From Lachnoclostridium sp. (lineage in GTDB: Bacteria > Bacillota > Clostridia > Lachnospirales > Lachnospiraceae): 41,098 nt of DNA. Each line of letters starts with the position of its first letter. The first letter of the stretch is position 1. The notes below the pieces were generated by a model that saw nothing but the letters and a program-made list of their open reading frames with translations, did not search any database and was not told where the DNA came from. The stretch spans positions 1 through 41,098 of the forward strand of contig JAMPEY010000027.1 in assembly GCA_023664665.1 (NCBI GenBank). The letters run 5' to 3'. Position numbers and translations under genes: made by a program. This document shows positions 15,907 through 25,097 of the stretch, one piece after another.

Positions 15907-15946
15907 GTGTAGATTGTGTATCTCAAAGCAGACGCACAATCTACAC
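15907..15946. repeat. 12-bp perfect inverted repeat between LysM and exonuclease genes
   Basis: GTGTAGATTGTG (15907-15918) pairs with CACAATCTACAC (15935-15946) across a 16-nt spacer. There is no T-run on either strand, so it may be an operator or an mRNA hairpin rather than a standard terminator. Confidence 0.7.
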
Positions 15947-15986
15947 CGTTCGGTTTACACAAAGAAAATGTACTATGGAGGCGGAA

Positions 15987-16688
15987 ATGACAGATACATA
16001 TGTCTGCGTTGATTTGGAGACTACGGGTTTGAATCCCAAAAGAGACAAAATTATAGAAATCGGCGCAGTGAAGGTGGTGCAGGGCAAAAAGGAGGAAATC
16101 TATTCTTCCTTTGTAAATCCCGGCAGAAAATTGGAAGAACGAATTGTAGAACTGACGGGAATTCGGGATGAGGATTTGGCACAGGCGCCGGATATCAGCG
16201 AGGTATTGCCGAAGGTAATTGATTTTTTGGGAGAGTTTCCCCTGCTGGGACACAGCATTCTTTTTGACTATTCTTTTTTAAAGAAGGCGGCAGTGGACCG
16301 AAAGCTGGATTTTGAAAAGAAAGGAATCGATACTCTTAAGATTGCCCGGAAATATCTGGCTTCTTTAGAGAATAGGAGTCTGGATTATTTATGTGAATAT
16401 TATGGGATTCCACATCAGGCTCACAGGGCGCTGGAAGATGCGGAGGCTACCTGTACGCTGTACGGTAAGCTGGCGGAACAGTTCTATAAGGAAGAAGAAA
16501 ACCTGTTTTGCCCGGCGCCATTGATTTTTTCGGTAAAAAGGGATACCCCCGCCACGCCAAGACAAAAAGAAGCGCTATACCGCCTGATAAAACAGCATAA
16601 AATAATTCCGGATATGGATGTGGAAAAGCTTACCCGCAGCGAGGCGAGCCGTTTTACGGATAAGATTTTTTCAGAGTACGGACGATGA
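15987..16688 (+). CDS. DnaQ/PolC-like 3'-5' exonuclease (DEDDh)
   Basis: The 233-aa protein opens with 'VCVDLETTGLNPKRDKIIEIGAV' carrying the exonuclease I acids (D9, E11), has 'GHSILFDYSFLKKA' as exonuclease II, and 'HRALEDAEAT' with the DEDDh histidine and aspartate. This is the proofreading-type nuclease fold; stand-alone versions act in DNA repair or RNA processing. The C-terminal about 50 residues ('TPRQKEALYRLIKQHKI') look like a small helical extension found in clostridial homologues. GGAGGCGGAA before the ATG at 15987 favours this start over 15975. Its 3' end overlaps the convergent TPR-like gene by 35 bp. Confidence 0.88.
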   Translation: MTDTYVCVDLETTGLNPKRDKIIEIGAVKVVQGKKEEIYSSFVNPGRKLEERIVELTGIRDEDLAQAPDISEVLPKVIDFLGEFPLLGHSILFDYSFLKKAAVDRKLDFEKKGIDTLKIARKYLASLENRSLDYLCEYYGIPHQAHRALEDAEATCTLYGKLAEQFYKEEENLFCPAPLIFSVKRDTPATPRQKEALYRLIKQHKIIPDMDVEKLTRSEASRFTDKIFSEYGR

Positions 16689-17262
16689 TATTTCCGTTGA
16701 GGGAGCGTAGGTCTTCTGCGGTCTTTATCAGCGAGGGAATGCGGGAATCCTCCCCCCGGGAATGATAATATTCAGCCAGTTTATAATAGCAGGCGCTGAC
16801 ATCCGTGTGGGTTTCCAAGGCAAATTCCATAATGGACACGGCTTCTTTTTTGTAATCGGCGTTCCAGAGCACATCCGCCCATTTTTGAAGGGTGCTTGCC
16901 AGTAAAGTATAATTCTGGTCATATTCCGACAGGTCGGAAATATTGGCGGCGCCGTATTCCAGCTTTAAATCCGTGTTGGTATAGCCGGTCAGGTTCACGA
17001 TTTTGAGGGTGGACAGGTTTTCTAAAATAGCAAGGCAGTCGCAGACAGTCGGGTCATCCGTCATAAGGTGTGTGGGAAGCTTCTCTAAAGGAATTTGAAT
17101 ATAGTCTAAATGGTCAAGGGACTTTCGTCTGACGGTATTTGCCTGCTGCTCCCGCTTCCAAAAAGCTTTTTCTTCCGATTCCTGGCGGTTGCGCAGCAGA
17201 TGGATTCTTCGGGAGAGGACAATGATAAAAATAAAAAAGCTTGCCAAAAAGGGAAATTTCAT
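16654..17262 (-). CDS. Membrane-anchored hypothetical protein with TPR-like C-terminus (202 aa)
   Basis: An N-terminal hydrophobic helix (about 3-18) is followed by a basic stretch and a helical cytoplasmic or external domain. The C-terminal 'YDQNYTLLASTLQKWADVLWNADYKKEAVSIMEFALETHTDVSACYYKLAEYYHSRG' reads as two tetratricopeptide-like units. No catalytic motif is seen. It is a single minus-strand gene whose stop lies inside the exonuclease gene. Small N-anchored TPR proteins of this type in Clostridia are uncharacterised. Confidence 0.7.
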   Translation of the reverse strand: MKFPFLASFFIFIIVLSRRIHLLRNRQESEEKAFWKREQQANTVRRKSLDHLDYIQIPLEKLPTHLMTDDPTVCDCLAILENLSTLKIVNLTGYTNTDLKLEYGAANISDLSEYDQNYTLLASTLQKWADVLWNADYKKEAVSIMEFALETHTDVSACYYKLAEYYHSRGEDSRIPSLIKTAEDLRSLNGNIIVRTLKKSYP

Positions 17263-17351
17263 ATATAATATCCTTTCAAGGTAAATATATTTTATATGCC
17301 GTTTTCGGGCATGCCATGTTGCGGTGTGCCGTAGGGCGGATAGGAGGCGCT

Positions 17352-17456
17352 ATGTTTAACTTGCACAACAAAAAAGCAAAACAACGCATATCTGCAGCAA
17401 TCATTATTTTTCTGGTGATTGCTATGATAGTACCTACTTTAGCATATATTTTCTAG
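17352..17456 (+). CDS. 34-aa single-span membrane peptide
   Basis: MFNLHNKKAKQRISAAIIIF continues into a hydrophobic helix of about 20 residues (AAIIIF...LAYIF). A strong TAGGAGGCGCT ribosome site immediately precedes the ATG at 17352, so this short start is favoured over the longer frame from 17241. Very short peptides of this layout (basic N-terminus, one helix, ending in F) recur upstream of other genes in Lachnospiraceae; function unknown. Confidence 0.7.
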   Translation: MFNLHNKKAKQRISAAIIIFLVIAMIVPTLAYIF

Positions 17457-17517
17457 TAATTCAATATACAAAAGTAAATGGTTGTAAGGATTAAAGTTTA
17501 AGTGAGGAAGTATAGTT

Positions 17518-18984
17518 ATGAAAAAAGGGATGCGGAATTTTTGTTATAGTATGTTATTGTCCAGTATGCTGCTATCTTTCGGGTTGACGGCGCAGGCAGA
17601 GGAAGCGGCTACCATAAAAACCGGCGTTTATGCGGAAGAGATTGACCTGTCCGGCAAAACGGGCATGGAAGCGGAATCCGCCATTGCGGCATATGTGGAG
17701 AGCCTTAAGGATGTGGAAATCACTTTAGTTGCCGCCAACAATAAGGAAGTTACGGTTAAGGCGGGAGATTTTCAGATTAGCTGGGGGAATCCCGAGTTAG
17801 TGACGGAAGCTTTAAATCTGGGAACGAAAGGAAATGTCATAGAAAGATACAAAGTTATCAAGGAAATAGAGCAGGAAGGCAAGATTCTGGACATTGAGCT
17901 GGCGTTTGACATGCAGGCAATCAACGATGTGCTGATAGAAAAGTGTTCCAAATATGACCAGAAACCGATGAATTATTCCCTCAAGAAGGAGAATGATACC
18001 TTTGAGGTAGTGAAGGGTCAGGTCGGCTATACTATGGATGTGGAGACTTCCATTGACGCGGTATATGATTATCTGACGGAAGAATGGGACGGAAAGCCCT
18101 GCCGGATTACCCTCAATATAGTGACGGCGCAGCCCAAGGGAAGTGCGGAAGAATTGGCGCAGGTAAAGGATGTATTGGGCAGTTACACTACTTCTTATAA
18201 GTCATCCACCGGCGGCAGGGCAGCCAATGTAGAGAATGCCGGAGAGAAGATGAACGGGATTACTGTGTATCCCGGGGAGGAATTTTGCTCCCAGCCCCTC
18301 ATGGCTCCTTTTACGGAAGCAAACGGGTATTACGCGGCAAGCTCTTATATTAACGGTAAAGTGGTGGACAGTATAGGCGGAGGTATCTGTCAGGTATCAA
18401 CCACGCTTTATAATGCGGTATTGTTGGCGGAGCTGGAAGTCACGATGCGCTACAGTCATTCCATGACCGTGTCCTATGTGGATCCTTCTGCCGATGCGGC
18501 GATTGCCAGTAGCGCGGGCAAGGATTTCAAATTTGTAAATAATACGGAAGCGCCCATTTACATAGAGTGTTACACCAAGAACAAGGAGATTACTTTTAAT
18601 ATTTACGGCAAGGAAACCAGAGATCCGGGGCGCTCCATACGCTATGAAAGCGAGATTCTGGAAACTACGATGCCTCAGGCGGATGAAATCATTGCAGACC
18701 CCGCCCAGCCCCTTGGCTATATTGCCAAAGAGGGCGCGCATATCGGTTATAAGGCAAGACTGTGGAAGATTGTGACAGAGAATGGCGTGGAGGTCAGCAA
18801 GACACAGGTAAACCGCAGCACTTACAAAATGTCGCCCAGAAGCGCCGTGGTGGGTGTTGCCACAGCGGATTCCCATGCTTACGAAGAGATTATGGCGGCT
18901 ATTGGGACTGCTAACATCGAGCATGTAGAGGGTGTGATCGCACGCCTGACTACGCCGATAGTGCAGGAGATGGATGAAGAGTAA
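17518..18984 (+). CDS. VanW family secreted protein
   Basis: A Sec signal peptide ends near AQA at residue 27. Two peptidoglycan-binding-like (YoaR type) regions are followed by a VanW domain with 'NAGEKMNGITVYPGEEFCSQ' and 'VVDSIGGGICQVSTTLYNAVLLAELEVTMRYSHS'; the conserved GGGICQVSTTLYNA block is diagnostic. VanW proteins are cell-envelope factors named after vancomycin resistance clusters but are common without any resistance role. Length (488 aa) is usual. The stop lies just before the next gene, so the two may be co-transcribed. Confidence 0.92.
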   Translation: MKKGMRNFCYSMLLSSMLLSFGLTAQAEEAATIKTGVYAEEIDLSGKTGMEAESAIAAYVESLKDVEITLVAANNKEVTVKAGDFQISWGNPELVTEALNLGTKGNVIERYKVIKEIEQEGKILDIELAFDMQAINDVLIEKCSKYDQKPMNYSLKKENDTFEVVKGQVGYTMDVETSIDAVYDYLTEEWDGKPCRITLNIVTAQPKGSAEELAQVKDVLGSYTTSYKSSTGGRAANVENAGEKMNGITVYPGEEFCSQPLMAPFTEANGYYAASSYINGKVVDSIGGGICQVSTTLYNAVLLAELEVTMRYSHSMTVSYVDPSADAAIASSAGKDFKFVNNTEAPIYIECYTKNKEITFNIYGKETRDPGRSIRYESEILETTMPQADEIIADPAQPLGYIAKEGAHIGYKARLWKIVTENGVEVSKTQVNRSTYKMSPRSAVVGVATADSHAYEEIMAAIGTANIEHVEGVIARLTTPIVQEMDEE

Positions 18985-19006
18985 AAGACCTGAATTTGGG
19001 GGCTTT

Positions 19007-20035
19007 ATGAATATTGGCAAAATATCGGAAAGTGTGTTAAGACATTCTGTATTACATCAGATTCATACAAAAAAGGATGAAGTTTTAGAGGGCGCAGGCA
19101 TAGGGGAGGACTGTGCCCTTTTTGCGTTTTCTAAAGAAGAAGCGGTGGCAGTAAGCGTCAGGGAGGCAGCAGTCGCGACAAAGGCGGCTCTGGATTTTGC
19201 GGACACGGAAAAGGTCAGCATGGCACACTTGATTCAAAAATGTGCCAACAACCTTGCAGCCCGTGGAGCAAACCCCATAGCTGCCATGATAGTCCTGCTT
19301 TTGCCGCAGACGGCGGAGCCGGAGGATGTGAAAGAACTGATGGCGGAAGCGGAGGAGACCTGTGCCGGATTGTCCATGCAGATTGCGGGTGGGCAGACCA
19401 GGATATCGGAAGCGGTGACTGCGCCCTTTGCCATGGTAAGCGGTTATGGTACGGTGTCAAGACAGAATTATGCTACCTTGAGAGAGGTAAAGCCGGGGCA
19501 GGCAATCGTCCTCAGCAAATGGGCGGGGCTGGAAGGCACGGCAATCTTAGCCCGAAAATGCAGGGATAGGCTGGGGGCGAGATATCCCGCTTATCTGGCA
19601 AAAGAGGCGGGAGGTTTTGACAAATACCTCTCCATTATACCGGAGGCCGCTACCGCCATGAAGTCCGGCGTGTGCGCCATGCATGATGCTTCGGAAGGAG
19701 GTATTTTTGCCGCTCTCTGGGAGCTGGCGGAAGGCGCAGGCATCGGACTTGACATAGATTTACGAAAGATTCCCCTGCGGCAGGAGACTGTGGAAATATG
19801 TGAGTGCTGCGGCGTAAATCCTTATGAGCTTTTGTCGGGCGGCTGCCTGATCATGGTTACGGAAAACGAGGAAAGGCTTATAGAGGCTTTGGAAGAGGAA
19901 GGGATTCCGGCCGCAATGGTGGGAAGAACCACGGGCAGTAACGACCGTATTTTACATAACGGCGAGGAAGTGCGCTATATGAACCGCCCTCAAACGGACG
20001 CTCTTTATAAAGAGCCGATTGGGAACGGTACATGA
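19007..20035 (+). CDS. AIR synthase-related / HypE-like protein
   Basis: The 342-aa product matches the AIR-synthase / HypE / ThiL superfamily: 'GAGIGEDCALF' near the N-terminus (metal- and ATP-binding GxGxDaA), a middle 'NNLAARGANPIAAMIVLLLP' segment, and 'AMHDASEGGIFAALWELAEGAGIGLDID' plus 'NPYELLSGGCLIM' in the second domain. Members bind ATP and carry out phosphate or carbamoyl activation chemistry; stand-alone forms in Clostridia are often labelled hydrogenase maturation factor without proof. The ATG at 19007 fits homologues starting MxIGKIxExVL; an ATG at 18974 with AGGAG is an alternative and would overlap vanW-like codons. Confidence 0.8.
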   Translation: MNIGKISESVLRHSVLHQIHTKKDEVLEGAGIGEDCALFAFSKEEAVAVSVREAAVATKAALDFADTEKVSMAHLIQKCANNLAARGANPIAAMIVLLLPQTAEPEDVKELMAEAEETCAGLSMQIAGGQTRISEAVTAPFAMVSGYGTVSRQNYATLREVKPGQAIVLSKWAGLEGTAILARKCRDRLGARYPAYLAKEAGGFDKYLSIIPEAATAMKSGVCAMHDASEGGIFAALWELAEGAGIGLDIDLRKIPLRQETVEICECCGVNPYELLSGGCLIMVTENEERLIEALEEEGIPAAMVGRTTGSNDRILHNGEEVRYMNRPQTDALYKEPIGNGT

Positions 20036-20080
20036 CACAAATTCTGAAAGATGGAAAGCAGTATAGAAATGGAGGAAAAT

Positions 20081-20563
20081 ATGAGAGAAGAATTATTGGC
20101 GATTATCGAAAAGAACAGCCGTATTGATTTGAAGGAGCTGGCAGTGCTGCTTGGCGTACAGGAAATTGATGTGGTAAACGAAATGGCAGCATTGGAAGCG
20201 GAAGGTATTATCTGCGGATATCATACCCTGATTAACTGGGAGAAAACTTCCATTGAGAAAGTCTCCGCATTGATTGAGGTGAGGGTGACGCCCCAGAGGG
20301 GACAGGGCTTTGACAGCATTGCGGAGCGCATTTACAAATATCCGGAGGTGCGCAGCGTTTATCTGATGTCCGGCGCTTATGATTTATTGGTCATTCTGGA
20401 AGGAAAGACCTTGCGGGAGGTTTCCACATTTGTGTCCGATAAGCTGTCCACATTGGATACCGTGTTGAGCACGGCAACACACTTTATTCTGAAAAAGTAC
20501 AAAGACCACGGTACTTTTCTGAATTTAAAAATAAATGACGAAAGGGAGATGATTACCCCATGA
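20081..20563 (+). CDS. Lrp/AsnC family transcriptional regulator
   Basis: The N-terminal winged helix ('LLAIIEKNSRIDLKELAVLLGVQEIDVVNEMAALEAEGIICGY') is followed by an alpha/beta RAM (effector-binding) domain ending near residue 145. The 160-aa length is typical. ATGGAGG upstream selects the ATG at 20081 over 20051. The stop overlaps the start of the aminotransferase gene by 4 bp, so the pair is translationally coupled. By family precedent it may sense an amino acid handled by that enzyme. Confidence 0.9.
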   Translation: MREELLAIIEKNSRIDLKELAVLLGVQEIDVVNEMAALEAEGIICGYHTLINWEKTSIEKVSALIEVRVTPQRGQGFDSIAERIYKYPEVRSVYLMSGAYDLLVILEGKTLREVSTFVSDKLSTLDTVLSTATHFILKKYKDHGTFLNLKINDEREMITP

Positions 20564-21729
20564 GAAATCCCTTGGCAGATAAAATCGTTGACATAAAACC
20601 ATCGGGCATCCGTAAATTTTTTGATATCGTAAGCGAGAGGAAAAATGCGATTTCCTTGGGTGTGGGAGAGCCGGATTTTGATACACCGTGGCATATCCGG
20701 GACGAAGGTATTTATTCTTTGGAGAAAGGAAGAACCTTTTATACCTCCAACGCAGGCCTGAAGGAGCTGCGGCAGGAAATTTGCGCCTATTTGAAGAGGA
20801 AGCAGGGACTTACCTATGATGCCATGCATGAAACCATCGTGACCGTAGGAGGTTCCGAAGCCATTGATATAGGGCTGCGCGCCATGGTGAATCCCGGCGA
20901 TGAAGTGCTGATTCCCCAGCCGAGTTATGTGTCCTATGAGCCATGCGCCATCTTGGCGGGAGCGGTGCCGGTGATTATTAATTTGAAAGCCGAAAATGAA
21001 TTCCGGCTGACGGCACAGGAATTGGAGGAAGCCATTACCGATAAGACCAAAATATTGATACTGCCTTTTCCCAATAATCCTACGGGAGCTATTATGGAAC
21101 GGAAGGATTTGGAGGCGATTGCAGAGGTCATTATAAAACATGACATATTTGTCATGTCGGATGAAATTTATTCGGAGTTGACTTATAAGGAAAAACATGT
21201 CTCCATTGCATGTATTCCCGGTATGCAGGAGAGAACTATTCTAATCAACGGATTTTCCAAAGCTTATGCCATGACGGGCTGGAGATTGGGTTATGCCTGC
21301 GGACCCGGACAGATTTTGGAACAGATGATTAAGATTCACCAGTTTGCAATTATGTGCGCTCCGACCACCAGCCAATATGCAGCGGTGGAAGCACTAAAAA
21401 ACGGTGACGCGGACATCGATATAATGCGCACGGCATACAATCAGCGCAGAAGATTTTTGCTGAATGCCTTTAGGGAAATGAATCTGGAATGCTTTGAGCC
21501 TTATGGGGCATTCTATGTATTTCCCTGTATTAAGGAGTTTGGCATGACCAGCGATGAGTTTGCCAACCGTTTTTTGGAGGAAGAAAATGTGGCGGCGGTG
21601 CCGGGAACGGCATTTGGCGACTGCGGAGAAGGATATCTGCGGATTTCCTATGCCTATTCCTTAGAACAGCTCAAAGAAGCCATGAGCAGGCTGGCGCGTT
21701 TTGTGGATAAGCTGCGTTCGGAGAGGTAG
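20560..21729 (+). CDS. PLP-dependent class I/II aminotransferase
   Basis: The 389-aa protein has 'SLGVGEPDFDTPWHI', 'NNPTGAIM' (172-179), 'SDEIYSELTY' (200-209) and the PLP-binding lysine at 234 in 'INGFSKAYAMTGWRLGYA'. This is the aspartate/aromatic aminotransferase subgroup I-gamma, often annotated patA or aspC-like; substrate range cannot be read. The Lrp regulator is directly upstream and overlapping. Confidence 0.93.
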   Translation: MRNPLADKIVDIKPSGIRKFFDIVSERKNAISLGVGEPDFDTPWHIRDEGIYSLEKGRTFYTSNAGLKELRQEICAYLKRKQGLTYDAMHETIVTVGGSEAIDIGLRAMVNPGDEVLIPQPSYVSYEPCAILAGAVPVIINLKAENEFRLTAQELEEAITDKTKILILPFPNNPTGAIMERKDLEAIAEVIIKHDIFVMSDEIYSELTYKEKHVSIACIPGMQERTILINGFSKAYAMTGWRLGYACGPGQILEQMIKIHQFAIMCAPTTSQYAAVEALKNGDADIDIMRTAYNQRRRFLLNAFREMNLECFEPYGAFYVFPCIKEFGMTSDEFANRFLEEENVAAVPGTAFGDCGEGYLRISYAYSLEQLKEAMSRLARFVDKLRSER

Positions 21730-21732
21730 CGT

Positions 21733-22974
21733 ATGCGGAAAGCAGCAATTCTTTTAGTGAGTTTCCTATGCCTTTTCCTTTCGGGGTGCAGGATGGATGA
21801 AGAGCCGGGAGAAAATTCCTCCGGGGCAGAATATCAAGCAAAGATGCCTGCGGAAGGTGTTTCTGCGGCAGAACTACCCGTGTTTCTGGCAGATTCCAAA
21901 GAAGCAACGGAAACCTCCGGAGAGAACCTCCCGGGGAGCTTTGCAATCAGTACCTATTATTGCACGAATCGTAAGACAGCAAAGAATCAGTATATTATCG
22001 ATGAGAACCAAGTACTCTGGGGTTATGGATACAATGACTTCGGGCAGCTCGGAAACGGGAAGACAGATGCGGGCGGAACCGTTTATACGGAGCCTGTAAA
22101 GATGGCGGAGAATGTAGTATCGGTGGATGCTTCCGGCAACGGTTTCTTTACCATTTACCTGACGGAAGACGGAAAGCTCTATGGCGTGGGTTCCAACAGA
22201 TCCGGGCTTTTGGGACAGCCCTATGAGACATGCTATTTTGATGATAATTACCATAAGGTTACGGAACCCGTGCTGCTAATGCAGGATGTGGCTTATGCAA
22301 GCGCGGGAATGGAGTCGATTTTAGCGCTGAAAAAGGACGGAACCGTATGGTGGTGGGGAGAGTACCGCACCACTGATTCAACCAAGGCATATGCGCATGC
22401 TTCGGAGTATTATTGGCAGAGCGAGGAGGATGAGAAGAATCCCGTTAAAATGTTATATAATGCCCCCAAGATGATTCTGGAAGACTGCGTTTATGCAGTA
22501 ACGGGAGACTGGCATGGGGCAGCCATTACATCGAACGGAGAGTTATATACCTGGGGATTAAACATCTATGGGGACTGCGGAGTCGAAATGGGAGAGGATG
22601 ATTATGTGCGCAGTCCCACCAAGGTATTGGACGGAGTCAGGATGGTATGGACGGAAAGGATAGACGCCAGAGGGACGGGGCAGGGAATTTATGATACCGG
22701 TACACTGACGGCAAAGTATGATTTTAATGTGTTTGCGCAGTTAAAGGATGGCACAATGCTGGCAGCCGGAAGGGACTTGGGAAGCTTGGAAAAGACCATT
22801 GCATTTACGGGGGACATTGAGACTCCCAGCACGGCGACATATTCCGACATATTTGTGCCGATTGCGGTGTACTCGGAGGAAGACTATTTTGTATTACTTA
22901 GAGGTTTGAACGGAATGTTGGAACATGCCATATTGCTGATGTTAAGAAATTATTCAAATGTGTTGATATTATAG
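21733..22974 (+). CDS. Lipoprotein with RCC1-like beta-propeller repeats
   Basis: The signal peptide ends LSGC with lipidated cysteine at residue 19. After a Ser/Glu-rich linker, RCC1-type units appear: 'VLWGYGYNDFGQLGNGKTDAG', 'GKLYGVGSNRSGLLGQ', 'GTVWWWGEYRTTD' and 'GELYTWGLNIYGDCG'. It is probably a surface-exposed binding propeller. The last 30 or so residues (from 'YFVLLRGLNGMLEH') do not look like another repeat, and base composition falls at the same point, so the natural C-terminus may have been replaced when the AT-rich island arrived. It starts 3 bp after the aminotransferase stop. Confidence 0.8.
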   Translation: MRKAAILLVSFLCLFLSGCRMDEEPGENSSGAEYQAKMPAEGVSAAELPVFLADSKEATETSGENLPGSFAISTYYCTNRKTAKNQYIIDENQVLWGYGYNDFGQLGNGKTDAGGTVYTEPVKMAENVVSVDASGNGFFTIYLTEDGKLYGVGSNRSGLLGQPYETCYFDDNYHKVTEPVLLMQDVAYASAGMESILALKKDGTVWWWGEYRTTDSTKAYAHASEYYWQSEEDEKNPVKMLYNAPKMILEDCVYAVTGDWHGAAITSNGELYTWGLNIYGDCGVEMGEDDYVRSPTKVLDGVRMVWTERIDARGTGQGIYDTGTLTAKYDFNVFAQLKDGTMLAAGRDLGSLEKTIAFTGDIETPSTATYSDIFVPIAVYSEEDYFVLLRGLNGMLEHAILLMLRNYSNVLIL

Positions 22975-23016
22975 GGGTCTTTATAATATCCTGAAACAAG
23001 GATTTGACAGAAAGAG

Positions 23017-23057
23017 TATGAGCCTAACGATGGATTGCATCAAGGCTCATATTTTTG
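23017..23057 (+). terminator. Terminator after the RCC1 lipoprotein
   Basis: TATGAGCCT and AGGCTCATA form a 9-bp stem (23017-23025, 23043-23051) followed by TTTTT. The rest of 23058-23409 is AT-rich with no convincing gene; the longer frame reading into the next gene lacks a ribosome site. Confidence 0.75.
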
Positions 23058-23409
23058 TCGTGGCAAAATATTGAGAGCTCATACAGAGAAGGGGATGTGC
23101 ATTGCTTAATGATAGGTGTAGCAATCTAAAAAAGTACGCTAAAATCATCACAAGGATCATTATATCTTCTGGGGGACTAGGGTATGGTTTGCCATGAACT
23201 AACTATGCAGGGAATTTTTACAATTTATGGTATATGTCAGAAAAGCAAGAACAATAACTTTTGAAGAAATTGCAGTGTAATATTGTGAAATAAAACGGTT
23301 GTTCTCTGCTATAGGTATGCCTAATAGAACAATAGCTGGTTTAAATGTGCAGAGATTGAACTATAATTTTATCAAAAGGGTTCTCATGATTGGTAGAAAG
23401 GAGTTTGAT

Positions 23410-24084
23410 ATGTTTATAGCATTTGATGGAATTGATGGAGCAGGAAAATCAACACAAGTGGAGATATTGGCTAATAATTTGAAAATGCAAAGAATGGATG
23501 TCAAAATATACGATATGGGAAAAGAAGGGTTTTTAGATGAGATATTTTTGGGGATTAAAAATAAAAATTTGAGTTGCTCCTCTGAAATTAGAGAAATGCT
23601 ATACTACTTCGAAGGTATACTCTTTGGAGAACATATTAAGGATCAAAGAAAAAAATGTAATAAGAGAATAGAAGTGGTAGATCGATACATGTTATCTTTT
23701 TTGTCTTATGGACCTCTAAACGGGGTCAAAAATGAGACAATTAGTAGAATAATATCTAGAATGCCTTGGCCGGATATATATTTTTATATTGATATTTTAC
23801 CAGAGAGTACTTTGGAAAGAATTAAAAAATATAGGGACATAGATCTTCCTGAAATAGGATATAAAAATGCGTTAAGTAATGATAAAAGCACTAATGATCA
23901 AAACTTTTTAATATATCAAACACAGGTTCGCAAAAATTACATTAATGCAATAGAATGTTTAAGAAAAAAAGGAAATACAGTTGTTGTGTTAGATGGAACA
24001 TTACCAACAATAGATATAGAGAAGATAATTTTGAAGGAAGTTAATTCTTGGATAAAGCAAGAATGCAATTTTGTTGGATTATAG
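23410..24084 (+). CDS. Thymidylate kinase-like nucleoside monophosphate kinase
   Basis: A P-loop GIDGAGKST (7-15) directly follows the first strand 'MFIAFD', and a 'VDRYMLSFLSYG' DR(Y) motif (about 90-101) matches the thymidylate kinase family; the 224-aa length fits. The lid region is not the standard LID motif, so substrate may differ from dTMP. The start at 23410 is set by AAAGGAG; an upstream extension is not supported. It opens the AT-rich group A operon, followed by a sugar kinase and a deoxyribosyltransferase. Confidence 0.78.
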   Translation: MFIAFDGIDGAGKSTQVEILANNLKMQRMDVKIYDMGKEGFLDEIFLGIKNKNLSCSSEIREMLYYFEGILFGEHIKDQRKKCNKRIEVVDRYMLSFLSYGPLNGVKNETISRIISRMPWPDIYFYIDILPESTLERIKKYRDIDLPEIGYKNALSNDKSTNDQNFLIYQTQVRKNYINAIECLRKKGNTVVVLDGTLPTIDIEKIILKEVNSWIKQECNFVGL

Positions 24085-24116
24085 AAAACAAAAGTATATT
24101 AAATATGAGGATGCTT

Positions 24117-25097
24117 ATGGGACAAGTTGTTATTGGCCACTTAACCATGGATAATATTTGGGGATTATCAGAGAACAAAGTTCAAAAAGGGATACCTGGT
24201 GGGGCTGCTATGTATGCAGCGTGTGGGGCTGCTATATGGAACAAGGAGGTAACAGTGGTTAGCAAGATGGGGAATGATTATGTATTACACAAACCATTTA
24301 ATGATAATTTTGAAGGTAGAATAAATACTTCATGCGTTACAAGAGTGGATAAACCAAGTATTCGTTTGAATATTAAGTATGATAGTAAAAATGAGCACAT
24401 ATTTGAACCATTGACAGGTGTAGAGTCATATTCAGAAATGGCACCAAGTGTATCAGAGATATCTGATTATATAATACAACACAATCATGTTTTTCATATT
24501 TCACCGTTGCCGATTCAGCATCAATACGATATTATTGGTAAAATTAGGGACATTGAGCAACAAAAAAAGTATATTACATTGGATCCTGATATATTAGATA
24601 TTTCATCTAAAAATATTAAAAAGTGGCAAGATATATTAACCCAAATAGATGTATTAATATTGAGTCGGATAGAATTTGAGAAATTTGAAAGTTTGTTTAA
24701 TTCGGTGCAACATAAACATTGCATATTTAAGCGAATCTGTACGATAAAGCAATTATTCACTATAAAGAATATCATATTAAAGATGGGACATCAGGGTGCA
24801 TATCTAGTAAAGGAAAATGGAGAACAATATTTTGTAGGTACTATTGAAAATAAATATAAAGATTATACTGGAGCAGGGGATGCATTCGCTGGAGGTTTAG
24901 GGTATGCGTTAGATATTGGGCTTTCTTTGGAAAGAGGATTAGCTTATGGGACTGTAGCAAGTTCAATAGCTATGAAAGATTTTGGATATAAGCATATGTT
25001 GGAAACATCTCAAACAGAATGGCAAAATCTGATAAATTTTATAGAAAGGGATATTCAACATGAAAAAGCAAATATACATTGTAACAAGGTTATTTAA
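24117..25097 (+). CDS. PfkB family carbohydrate/nucleoside kinase
   Basis: The 326-aa product has 'GGAAMYAACGAAIW' near the N-terminus, a middle 'LDPDILDISS' strand and the anion-hole 'YTGAGDAFAGGLGYA' with catalytic Asp about residue 255. PfkB members phosphorylate sugars or nucleosides. Between an NMP-kinase-like gene and a deoxyribosyltransferase gene, a nucleoside kinase role is a reasonable inference. GAGG seven bases before the ATG at 24117 favours this start; ATGs at 24105 and 24111 are alternatives. Its end overlaps the next gene by 38 bp. Confidence 0.82.
   Translation: MGQVVIGHLTMDNIWGLSENKVQKGIPGGAAMYAACGAAIWNKEVTVVSKMGNDYVLHKPFNDNFEGRINTSCVTRVDKPSIRLNIKYDSKNEHIFEPLTGVESYSEMAPSVSEISDYIIQHNHVFHISPLPIQHQYDIIGKIRDIEQQKKYITLDPDILDISSKNIKKWQDILTQIDVLILSRIEFEKFESLFNSVQHKHCIFKRICTIKQLFTIKNIILKMGHQGAYLVKENGEQYFVGTIENKYKDYTGAGDAFAGGLGYALDIGLSLERGLAYGTVASSIAMKDFGYKHMLETSQTEWQNLINFIERDIQHEKANIHCNKVI

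Noticed and set aside
17241..17351. N-terminal extension of the 34-aa membrane peptide
   Set aside because: The strong ribosome site is directly before the internal ATG at 17352, and the extension overlaps the start of the minus-strand gene.
23299..23409. N-terminal extension of the thymidylate-kinase-like protein
   Set aside because: The P-loop strand must begin at the M of 'MFIAFDG' in this family, and AAAGGAG precedes that ATG.
22975..23409. Riboswitch or T-box leader
   Set aside because: Apart from one simple terminator hairpin I could not find conserved stem or specifier elements.
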